Origin: CAZJHX01 sp964545715
GTDB lineage: Bacteria; Myxococcota_A; UBA9042; GCA-2863065
Direction: 5' to 3'
NCBI GenBank assembly: GCA_964545715.1
Contig: CAZJHX010000132.1
Coordinates: 1-30,573, forward strand
Length of the DNA: 30,573 nt
In this document: one piece after another, positions 10,984 through 17,697 of the stretch
How the letters are laid out: every line of letters begins with the position of its first letter
How positions within the stretch are numbered: position 1 is the first letter of the stretch
Notes under the pieces: generated by a model
Database searches by the model: none
Seen by the model: only the letters and a program-made list of their open reading frames with translations
What the model was told of the DNA's origin: nothing
Position numbers and translations under genes: made by a program

Positions 10984-11034
10984 ATGGCAATCGACCATGG
11001 TCGGACTTCGGTGATGCCGGACAAGGGCAGGTAA
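10984..11034 (+). CDS. Possible 16-residue leader peptide
   Basis: An ATG at 10984 follows a very good Shine-Dalgarno (AGGAGGT, 10973-10979) by four bases and opens a 16-codon frame ending in TAA at 11032-11034. The stop lies in the loop of a GGGC/GCCC hairpin (11025-11038). The codons also contain a perfect 12-bp palindrome (10992-11003). It could be a translated leader whose ribosome affects folding of the downstream RNA. It could equally be chance, since the peptide has no recognisable feature. Confidence 0.2.
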   Translation: MAIDHGRTSVMPDKGR

Positions 11035-11844
11035 GCCCATGAACCGGCGCGCCGATGTCAATGACCAGCTCAAAGTCAGGAGCGCTTCAAAGCCGTCGAG
11101 CCAGGCACGGGCGCATCGCCCAGAACAGCCGAAACCCACCGCAGAAAGGAGAGATGAAACCCCCTCGACCGCCGAGACCGAGTGTTCCCCGTGTTCATAT
11201 GCTCAAACGCATACGACCAAGACCAACTGTGATGATATCAGCGTGTCAGATGGCCGATCGAGCGCCATCGCCTGTGATTCCGCCGACGGGATCACCGCAC
11301 GCCGCCGAGCAATCAACGCCGTTCGCACTCGCCTGAACAATCAGCGAGACGAACACACCCGCAATAGCAGTCCGAAGGAGTCGATCCGACATCGACTGGG
11401 CCGCATTCTTTGCGGTCTTCTGCTCAGAAAGGCACACGACAACGACACCTACTGTGAGACCACAAGTACCCAGAACGGCCGAGGGTAAGCCGCGACGACG
11501 GTCCGGCAGCAGACCCGTGGAAGGCCAGGGCACACCAGCGAGCGATGGCAGGCGCCAACCGTCTGCGACTCGCTACGACGACAACTTGTTTTTGAAATGC
11601 CAGGCGCCAAGCCGCCTGAGATAGCAACGACCCGGCCGCTTAGTATCAGTGCAACGACAGGCTTCAACCGCCTGAGACATCCGAGGGCGCGACGCCCGAG
11701 AACGATGTCTCCATATGGGATGCGACATCCCTTTCAACTTACGGGGCTGGTCCCCGTCACCACCGCCGGACTACGACGTCCGACGTGGTCAGGGCTTCGA
11801 CGCCCGCACACAACGACACATGCGCGTGTACACAACGTAAAAAC

Positions 11845-11875
11845 GCCCCCGGTTCAACACCGGGGGCATTTTTCT
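11845..11875 (+). terminator. Intrinsic terminator ending the structured RNA
   Basis: An 8-bp GC-only stem (arms 11845-11852 and 11860-11867) with the seven-base loop TTCAACA is followed by A and five T's, then CTTT. It is the strongest terminator in the window. It sits only about 20 bp before the ATG of the TIR gene, which leaves no room for a normal promoter between them. Expression of the TIR operon from upstream would therefore need read-through or antitermination. Confidence 0.85.
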
Positions 11876-11895
11876 TTAAGCGCCTCGGTGGCATC

Positions 11896-13551
11896 ATGAC
11901 TTGGATGACCCAACCTCGCGCGTTTCTGAGCTATCGTCTCCGCGATCGCAAAGCGGCCGCTTCGCTTTACGACGCGCTGGAAGCTCGGGGCGTCAAGGTC
12001 TACAAGGACAACCATGAGCTCGCCGCCCAGCCGCTCCATGACCAGCTCGCCAGAGCCATTGCCGATGCCCGCGTCTTTGTCGCGCTGATTCCGCTTGGCG
12101 ACATCGAATCGGACTGCGTGATGAGCTACGAGATCGGGATCGCCCTGGCGACGGGCTGCGAAATTGTGCCCGTGCTGCACGAGGGCGCGGTCCGCCCGGC
12201 GATGCTGGCAGACTACCCCTCTGTGCCGTTCTCTGATCCGGAGTTGATCGCAGAGAGAATTCTTCGTTCCACGGCAAGGTTCGGTCCAGCCAGCACAAAC
12301 CTCGACCTGTGGGGCAAGCGCCCGCTGATCGGCCGCGGCAAAGAGCTCCTGGCGCTGCGGACGGCATTCCAATACGGCACCGAGACCAGCGTCGCCGTGC
12401 TGCAGGGCCCGCTGGGAGCCGGCAAGGGTGGGTTGGCCCATCACTATGCCTCCTCGAGCGTGCCGACACGCCGCCATGTATACATGGTGCCGTGTGAGTT
12501 CGGCGTTCCCGTCGGGCTTCGCAATCTCGGTCAGGCGCGTCTTGGGCTGGATCTCAAACAGCCGGGTATCGGCGCCAGCTGGTCCTCGGTCGTACGGCGC
12601 GTGTGGCAGGAGCTGCGCCACGGCCTGGTGGTTCTGGAGGGGGTGCCGGGTCCGGCCGACTTGAGCTCCCAGGGACAGCGGCTGTGGCCGGACGCCGGTA
12701 CCGGCGTGCACGTCCTCATTCAGTCGCCGGCTGGAGGCTGGGACGACGCGTTCGACGTCGTGAAAGTGCAGCCCCTGAATGTCTCTGGTGCCGTCGAGCT
12801 TTTGCGCAGTCTTGTCTCAGGCCCGGTGGACGAGACGATCGCTCGCCGTGTCGCGGAGGCTGTCGGGGGCGCGGCCGGCGCGCTGATGGCCGTGGGACGC
12901 AAGATCGACAAGGTGGTCTCGCGCGGGGGGCGTCTGGATCTGGCGGTTACGGACGATGCCATGGCGTCGCTGCATCAGCTGTGCGATGGCGCCTGGCGGG
13001 GGCTGAGCAAATTGGCGCACAAGGTGTTGCGCACCGTGGCGGCGTCGTCGCCCCTTCCGATCACGGCTCACGTGCTCGAGCTCGCGGTGAACGTCCCGGC
13101 CATCGAGTTGGAGACCACCTTGGACCGGTGCCGGGACGCGGGCCTCCTCAGCGAAGGGGGCGGGGCGATCCAGATGCCGGGTTACGTCCGCAAGTTTGTG
13201 CTTGGGAGACCTCCCGCAGGCGCTGGAGCTACCGTCGAGCTGAGTGAGCTGATGCGTCATCCGTCGGCGATGGAGGTGCTCATCTGGCAGCCTCTGGAGC
13301 GTGGTGAGTTTCAGAGGATCATCGATTCGGTTCCAGTGATGCTCCAACACGGGACCGGCGACGAAGTGCAGGCCGACCTCCATCTGGCGTACGGACTCGC
13401 CCTGCTGGAGGCCGACGACCCGAAGCGCAGCGTCGATGCCCTGACCCGGTGCTTGCAGCTGGACGACCTGGCGCCCGACCGGGACTCTGAGCGAAGGGCG
13501 GCGGCGTCCGAGTTTCTTGCGGTCGCAGAGGCGCGCATGGCCCGCGGCTGA
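11896..13551 (+). CDS. TIR domain / degenerate P-loop NTPase / winged-helix-like / TPR-like protein
   Basis: 551 residues from the ATG at 11896. The frame stays open upstream to 11785, but that part would run through the terminator hairpin, so the later start is chosen. A weak GGTGG lies four bases before it. Residues 7-125 form a TIR domain: FLSYR at 10-14, then a SYEIGIAL block whose Glu79 sits where NAD-cleaving TIR domains keep their catalytic glutamate. Residues ~140-350 resemble the nucleotide-binding module of STAND/NB-ARC proteins, but the motifs are degraded. The P-loop reads GPLGAGKG (171-178), with Gly in place of the usual Ser/Thr after Lys, and the Walker-B-like strand reads LVVLEGV without an Asp pair. 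A winged-helix-like segment (~365-440) and a short helical, TPR-like tail (~455-550) follow. The architecture is NLR-like, with the TIR as effector. The next gene starts 14 bp downstream, which suggests an operon. A role in defence or programmed cell death is inference. Confidence 0.85.
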   Translation: MTWMTQPRAFLSYRLRDRKAAASLYDALEARGVKVYKDNHELAAQPLHDQLARAIADARVFVALIPLGDIESDCVMSYEIGIALATGCEIVPVLHEGAVRPAMLADYPSVPFSDPELIAERILRSTARFGPASTNLDLWGKRPLIGRGKELLALRTAFQYGTETSVAVLQGPLGAGKGGLAHHYASSSVPTRRHVYMVPCEFGVPVGLRNLGQARLGLDLKQPGIGASWSSVVRRVWQELRHGLVVLEGVPGPADLSSQGQRLWPDAGTGVHVLIQSPAGGWDDAFDVVKVQPLNVSGAVELLRSLVSGPVDETIARRVAEAVGGAAGALMAVGRKIDKVVSRGGRLDLAVTDDAMASLHQLCDGAWRGLSKLAHKVLRTVAASSPLPITAHVLELAVNVPAIELETTLDRCRDAGLLSEGGGAIQMPGYVRKFVLGRPPAGAGATVELSELMRHPSAMEVLIWQPLERGEFQRIIDSVPVMLQHGTGDEVQADLHLAYGLALLEADDPKRSVDALTRCLQLDDLAPDRDSERRAAASEFLAVAEARMARG

Positions 13552-13565
13552 TCGGGTGAGCCGAT

Positions 13566-15098
13566 ATGGAGTCGCTTCCCAAGAACATACTCCGCTGCTT
13601 CGACATCGGCCTGTTCATACTCGCCCTGGATGTCATCTCCCGGGGACACTTCTCGTGGGCGGTGATCGTGGGCGCCGCGGCCACCCGCCTGGTTGCCGAG
13701 TTCTTCGCGGCCCTCCTGATGGACCTGGCTTCCTGGCGTCGAGCCGCCGTGCAGAAGCGGCTGGACACAGGTACACAAGCATGGCTCGCCAAGGTTCGTG
13801 AGCTTGTCGAGGCCGGGCGGGCGGTCCCCGCATTCACGCTGTATCTAAGACCCTTCGAGGTCAGTGACGGCAGCGTCGCGCAGCACGTCGAGAACTTCCA
13901 CGGCTTTTCGCCGGTGTTCGAGAGTACCGGCTTGGAGCAGGACCTTGCGGCCGCGGTTGCGCCATCCGCCCCGCTGGTGAGCATGGGCCGGCCGTCCGTG
14001 CTGGGAGGCCGCCATGTCACCACGGAAGACACGCAGTGGCAGCTCGAGCTCCAGTTTCTTGTGAAGCATGCCCGCATGGTGCTGGTCGTCCCGTGGAGCC
14101 GCGACAGCGTTCTGTGGGAGATCCAGCACCTGGTGGACAACCAGCTGCTGGAGCGCGCGGTGTTCGTCATGGCGCCGGCCGCGTACTCCGCCGGACACGA
14201 CCTTGGTCGCGGGTGGGACGACGCGGCGCTCGCACTGCGTGAGATGGGGGTCAACCTACCGCCCTACGACCCAGCCGGCGCCCTGATCATGTGCCCCTCG
14301 AGCGGCCCACCGCGTCGCGGTCCGATGGCGCTCGCGGAGCCGGCATCGCTGCTGTCAACGCTGCGACAGCTGGTTTTGCTCCCCCGTCCGGCTCTGCGCC
14401 TGTGGGCCCGTCTCGCGCTGTTAGTTGGCAATGCGGCGCTACTGGTCGCCGCCGCGGTGTTCGTTCATCTCTATTTTGAGTACCACGTGTGGAGCCGTCC
14501 CGTGCTCGAGGCGGAGTGTCTCGACGCCAAGGTCGAGTATTGCGTCAACCTGGGGCTGCGGCACGCCCGTGGCAACTTCGGTGACGAAGACCCGGCCCGC
14601 GCCAGAAAGGCCTTCGCGTATGCCTGCACGCGTGGCGAGGCGACCGGCTGCTTCCAGCTGGGCAACCTGTATCGGGAGGGCATCGGGGTGGACGCCGATG
14701 AAGACCGGGCGCAGGGATACCACGCGAGCGCCTGCAAAATGGGGATGAAGGCGGCCTGCGCCAGAGGGAGCACGCCTGGGGAGCACACACCGCCAACCGC
14801 GACTGAGCGCGTGCAGAACACCGACCGTCTCCTTCGGTCAGCGCTCTCCTACTGCTGGAACATGCCGACCGCCTGCGGGGACCTCGGGCGGCTCACCGAG
14901 TGGGGCGGCGAGGGCATGCCGCAGCACGATCGCGTTGCCATGAAGCTCTACGGCCGCGGCTGCGACCACGACGATGCCGACGCTTGCCGCAGTCTCGCTC
15001 AGCTCCTCCGACATGGTGGCTTGTTCGTGGGGCACCCTCATACGGCTCCCTTCGGTGCGTGGTACGCCGAGCTGCGTGCCGCCGCGGCCTCGCGCTGA
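13566..15098 (+). CDS. Membrane protein with YLRPF-type domain and Sel1-like repeats
   Basis: 510 residues, 14 bp after the TIR gene, with a GGGTGAG-like ribosome site upstream. One or two hydrophobic helices lie at ~12-57. A cytoplasmic domain at ~88-205 begins YLRPFEVSDG. It continues with alternating hydrophobic strands (PLVSMGRPS, ARMVLVVPWS) and a VLWEIQHLV helix containing Glu185. This pattern recurs in uncharacterised bacterial membrane proteins and resembles a Rossmann-like/TIR-like fold, but I cannot prove homology to TIR. A further transmembrane helix lies at ~281-303. The C-terminal ~200 residues contain Cys-bearing Sel1-like repeats (for example GCFQLGNLYREGIGVD at 361-376), which usually bind protein partners. 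If the topology is as drawn, the repeats are periplasmic. The job is unknown; context suggests a sensor or partner of the TIR proteins. Confidence 0.8.
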   Translation: MESLPKNILRCFDIGLFILALDVISRGHFSWAVIVGAAATRLVAEFFAALLMDLASWRRAAVQKRLDTGTQAWLAKVRELVEAGRAVPAFTLYLRPFEVSDGSVAQHVENFHGFSPVFESTGLEQDLAAAVAPSAPLVSMGRPSVLGGRHVTTEDTQWQLELQFLVKHARMVLVVPWSRDSVLWEIQHLVDNQLLERAVFVMAPAAYSAGHDLGRGWDDAALALREMGVNLPPYDPAGALIMCPSSGPPRRGPMALAEPASLLSTLRQLVLLPRPALRLWARLALLVGNAALLVAAAVFVHLYFEYHVWSRPVLEAECLDAKVEYCVNLGLRHARGNFGDEDPARARKAFAYACTRGEATGCFQLGNLYREGIGVDADEDRAQGYHASACKMGMKAACARGSTPGEHTPPTATERVQNTDRLLRSALSYCWNMPTACGDLGRLTEWGGEGMPQHDRVAMKLYGRGCDHDDADACRSLAQLLRHGGLFVGHPHTAPFGAWYAELRAAAASR

Positions 15099-15163
15099 AC
15101 GACGACGGGCGCGCGGTCGGCAGCCTCCGGCAGCGTGGCAGGTGTGCTAGCGTATTCGCGATT

Positions 15164-16003
15164 ATGGGCGCGTTGAATCATCGGATCTTCGTCGGTCTGC
15201 TCAGCCAGGGCGGCAAGCTCACCAGGATTGAGAAGCTCCTTCCTGACGAGGTCATCGTGGGGCGCGAGCCCGACAGCGGCGTGTGCATCGAACACCGCTC
15301 CGTCTCCCGGCGCCACGCCACGCTGCGGGCGCTGGGCGGCGGAGCAGGGATCCTGCTGGACTGCGGGTCCGCCAACGGGACCTTTAGCGGCTCGATGGAT
15401 CTAATCGGACTGGACGAATCGCCGACCCAGGTGATTTCGGACCTCCACATCGACACCGCGGCCTTCATTCGCTTCGGATCGGTAGGCGCTGTGGTCTCGT
15501 TCGACGAACGCGAATTCGAATCTGCGTTGGCGTCCATCGAAGCGGAGACGGGGCCGACACCCGTGCTGACGTCGTCGCCTCACACCCCCCCATATGCCGG
15601 CAATAAACCGTACGCGTTCGTCTCTTACGCAAGGCGGGATGCGCCGTGGCTGATGCTTAGAATCGGCGCCATGCAGGCGGCCGGTGTACGGCTCTGGTGG
15701 GATGCCGCGATCGTGACGGGCTTCGAGTGGCCGGACGCGGTGGCCACCGCATTGAGTCAGTCGGCGGCCGTCCTGGCCATCATCACCCCGCGATCAGTGG
15801 CGTCTGACATGGTCCGCCGCGAGATCGCCTACGCGGTCGGTGTGGGCATACCTGTCATTCCGGTCATGGTGGGGGCTGTCGATCTGCCGGCTGGTACCCG
15901 GCTGCTCCTGACCGGCATGCAGCATACGGACCTTGATTTTACCGATGACTGGAACCCGCGTCTGCTCGAGCCGCTGCGACGTCGGGGAGTGGTTGCAGTC
16001 TAG
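15164..16003 (+). CDS. FHA-TIR fusion protein
   Basis: 279 residues from the ATG at 15164. The frame is open further upstream, but that part overlaps the previous gene out of frame and has no domain. Residues ~8-115 form an FHA domain with the hallmark residues: Gly33-Arg34, SVSRRH (46-51) and NGT (71-73). These residues bind phosphothreonine peptides. After a Pro/Ser-rich linker (~130-147), residues 149-245 form a TIR domain: YAFVSYARRD (150-159), GVRLWWD, an AVLAIITPRS strand, and RREIAYAV with Glu220 in the position of the catalytic glutamate of TIR NADases. It is 65 bp downstream of the membrane protein and probably belongs to the same operon, although an own promoter is possible in the gap. 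Its stop codon shares a CTAG palindrome with the stop of the convergent kinase gene. It is probably a phospho-dependent TIR effector or adaptor reading the neighbouring kinase; that pairing is inferred from context. Confidence 0.9.
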   Translation: MGALNHRIFVGLLSQGGKLTRIEKLLPDEVIVGREPDSGVCIEHRSVSRRHATLRALGGGAGILLDCGSANGTFSGSMDLIGLDESPTQVISDLHIDTAAFIRFGSVGAVVSFDEREFESALASIEAETGPTPVLTSSPHTPPYAGNKPYAFVSYARRDAPWLMLRIGAMQAAGVRLWWDAAIVTGFEWPDAVATALSQSAAVLAIITPRSVASDMVRREIAYAVGVGIPVIPVMVGAVDLPAGTRLLLTGMQHTDLDFTDDWNPRLLEPLRRRGVVAV

Positions 16004-17697
16004 AGGGACTGGAGCGTCTTGCCCGCCTCGGCGCGCTTGGAAGAATATGCCAACGCGATCGACATCCGGACAAGGCGTCGTCGCTCGGCACGCACGGCGG
16101 CTGTCGGCATCCAGCGTTCCCGGTGCGCGGCCATCGGGTACTTGCCGGCAAAATCGATCCACGCCTGCGTGCGCTTGGGCGTGGCGGCTGTCGTTTCGCT
16201 CTTTTGTGCCGCCTTCAGCTCTATGAGCAGCTCTTTGACCGTTGGGCCCCACACGGTCGTCTTGCCGATCATCATCGCTACCTCCCGGTGGCTGTCTTGT
16301 CCGACAACGCGATCCAGGAACCCAGCCGGTAGACCGACCGTGGCATCGGCCCACTCGGCATTCAGGCAGACCTCCGATGTCAGCGTCGGAGCCGCGCCCG
16401 CGGACCGGCACTGCCACTGCCAGCCGCCTGCGAGCGATTGCCGGCAAAGGTTGGCGGCCGCTTCATCGACGACCTCGACAAAGACGACGCTGGACAGGGC
16501 ATCGCTCTCGGGATCGACGCAGCTGATCACGACGTGTCGGTCACGAACGAGGCATTCGGGCGAATCACGGAAAGCGACACAGTCGATCTCCGGCGACTCT
16601 GGCACGATGATGGGCTTGTCGGCGTAGCTGTAGGCAAACCAGGTGACGAGCAGGGCCGCCATGACGGTCGCGGTGACGGCGCCAAGAGCGGCAAGAGGGC
16701 GGCCAATCCAGCTGCCGTTCTCGGCCTCCTCCTGCTCTTGATCGATCCGCTCCAAGCCGGTCGTTGCCTCCGTTGCCCCCGCGGCGAGGTCAATCGGCTC
16801 GGTACGATCATCGTCGCAGGATGCGGCGATCACACGGAGCCTCTTTGCGACATCTGCCGCGGATGCAGGACGGCGATTGGCCTGCTTATTGGTGAGCTCC
16901 TTGATCAGCGCAACGAGCGCCTTCGGCACGTCACTGCGGCTGTCCATAGCTCGACCGCCCCAAAGCATCCGCACGGCCACTTTGCCCAGCGCGAAGAGGT
17001 CGCTCTGGGGAGTGGCGGGGCCGCCATCCATCAACTCCGGAGCCATATAGCGGATAGAACCCACCACATAGCCGGTCTGCGTCAGGTGATTGCGCAGCTC
17101 CAGCGGCCCTTCCGTGAAGAAGACGATGCCCCAGTCGATGACCTTGGCGACAGGCCGTGCCTCCGTGAGATGAACGACGACGTTGCCGGGCTTGAGATCG
17201 CGATGGATCACCCCGTGCGCATGGGCTTCCGTCAGCGCGTCGGTAACCGCCAGCAGGATATCCATCGAGACGGTGATGCCCAGCCGCGGCTTGGTCTTGA
17301 GCAGCTCAGAAAGCGTCTGGCCCGCCGCAAACTCCTCGATCATGAAGCTCGCGCCATCCTGACATTGCCCCAGATCGAGCGGCACCACCGCATGAGGGCT
17401 GTAGAGCCTCGAGATCCCGGCCGCCTCGCGATGAAGCCGCTCATCGAGGTCGCCCGCGCAATCCTGCTGGGCGATCTTGGCGCAGACCAGCCGCCACAAT
17501 CGCACATCCAAGGCCAGGAAGACCTCGCCCATGCCGCCGCTCCCGTAGAGGCCCAGAATACGATAACGGCTGCCGAGAACCTCTTCGCTTCTCGGAGAGA
17601 CCTTCAACCGCTTCGCCATGACCGTGGGGAGGTAACAGTCATTGCACCAGGGGGCGCGCAGCTGACGCTTGCATTCTGCGCAGATCAGCTGGCTCAT
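16000..17697 (-). CDS. Transmembrane Ser/Thr protein kinase with N-terminal zinc ribbon and six-Cys periplasmic domain
   Basis: 565 residues. Four cysteines in two CxxC pairs (6, 9, 18, 21) suggest a small zinc ribbon. A Hanks-type kinase domain spans ~45-290: Gly-rich loop GSGGMGEV (52-59), ATP-anchoring Lys74, helix-C Glu91, catalytic HRDLKPGN (165-172), DWG instead of DFG (188-190), and APE (219-221). All essential residues are present, so it should be active. A single transmembrane helix (~336-358) puts the C-terminal 200 residues in the periplasm. That part has six cysteines and matches the C-terminus of the upstream gene. The ATG overlaps the stop of the upstream gene by four bases, so the two are translationally coupled. 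The gene converges on the FHA-TIR gene and the two share a CTAG stop. It is likely a receptor kinase whose phosphothreonine output could be read by the FHA domain. Confidence 0.92.
   Translation of the reverse strand: MSQLICAECKRQLRAPWCNDCYLPTVMAKRLKVSPRSEEVLGSRYRILGLYGSGGMGEVFLALDVRLWRLVCAKIAQQDCAGDLDERLHREAAGISRLYSPHAVVPLDLGQCQDGASFMIEEFAAGQTLSELLKTKPRLGITVSMDILLAVTDALTEAHAHGVIHRDLKPGNVVVHLTEARPVAKVIDWGIVFFTEGPLELRNHLTQTGYVVGSIRYMAPELMDGGPATPQSDLFALGKVAVRMLWGGRAMDSRSDVPKALVALIKELTNKQANRRPASAADVAKRLRVIAASCDDDRTEPIDLAAGATEATTGLERIDQEQEEAENGSWIGRPLAALGAVTATVMAALLVTWFAYSYADKPIIVPESPEIDCVAFRDSPECLVRDRHVVISCVDPESDALSSVVFVEVVDEAAANLCRQSLAGGWQWQCRSAGAAPTLTSEVCLNAEWADATVGLPAGFLDRVVGQDSHREVAMMIGKTTVWGPTVKELLIELKAAQKSETTAATPKRTQAWIDFAGKYPMAAHRERWMPTAAVRAERRRLVRMSIALAYSSKRAEAGKTLQSL

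Larger units (their letters stand above)
10908..11876 (+). ncRNA. Candidate large structured RNA or long leader (~0.95 kb) upstream of the TIR gene
   Basis: About 1.1 kb separates the giant gene from the TIR gene. No frame in it shows the G/C third-position bias of the neighbours, and base composition is visibly less GC-rich. It is dense in short hairpins. Examples: arms 11274-11281/11288-11295; a helix 11321-11325/11350-11354 enclosing arms 11328-11331/11345-11348 and 11333-11336/11341-11344; 11380-11385/11391-11396; 11401-11405/11411-11415; 11537-11542/11569-11574 enclosing 11548-11553/11561-11566; 11601-11606/11613-11618; 11658-11662/11670-11674; 11685-11688/11694-11697; 11704-11709/11724-11729; 11741-11746/11752-11757; 11767-11771/11778-11782; 11792-11795/11802-11805. 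Loops repeatedly read CGAC or CAAC, and single-stranded linkers repeat AACGAC. The region ends in an intrinsic terminator. No known family was recognised. The 5' end is a guess, and folding significance has not been computed. Confidence 0.5.

Noticed and set aside
11039..11533. ORFs of 149 aa (+, 11039-11488), 93 aa (+, 11055-11336) and 95 aa (-, 11246-11533) in the hairpin-rich region
   Set aside because: They lack the G/C third-position bias of real genes here, have no family pattern, and lie across well-formed hairpins. The minus-strand one has two hydrophobic stretches and is the least implausible, but has no ribosome site.
11548..11805. CRISPR array
   Set aside because: The repeated hairpins are short, degenerate and irregularly spaced, with no constant repeat of 23-47 bp and no cas genes.
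11845..11867. T-arm of a tRNA or tmRNA (loop TTCAACA)
   Set aside because: The stem is followed by a T-run and there is no acceptor stem, CCA end, or D/anticodon arm; it is a terminator. No convincing tRNA was seen anywhere in the window.
10908..13551. Retron (ncRNA plus TIR effector)
   Set aside because: No reverse transcriptase gene is present in the window.
14900..15163. N-terminal extension of the FHA-TIR protein back to 14900
   Set aside because: It overlaps the Sel1 protein out of frame, has no domain, and the ATG at 15164 lies directly before the FHA fold.
11896..16003. Thoeris or CBASS system
   Set aside because: No SIR2/ThsA-like protein and no CD-NTase are encoded nearby; the TIR domains alone do not define these systems.
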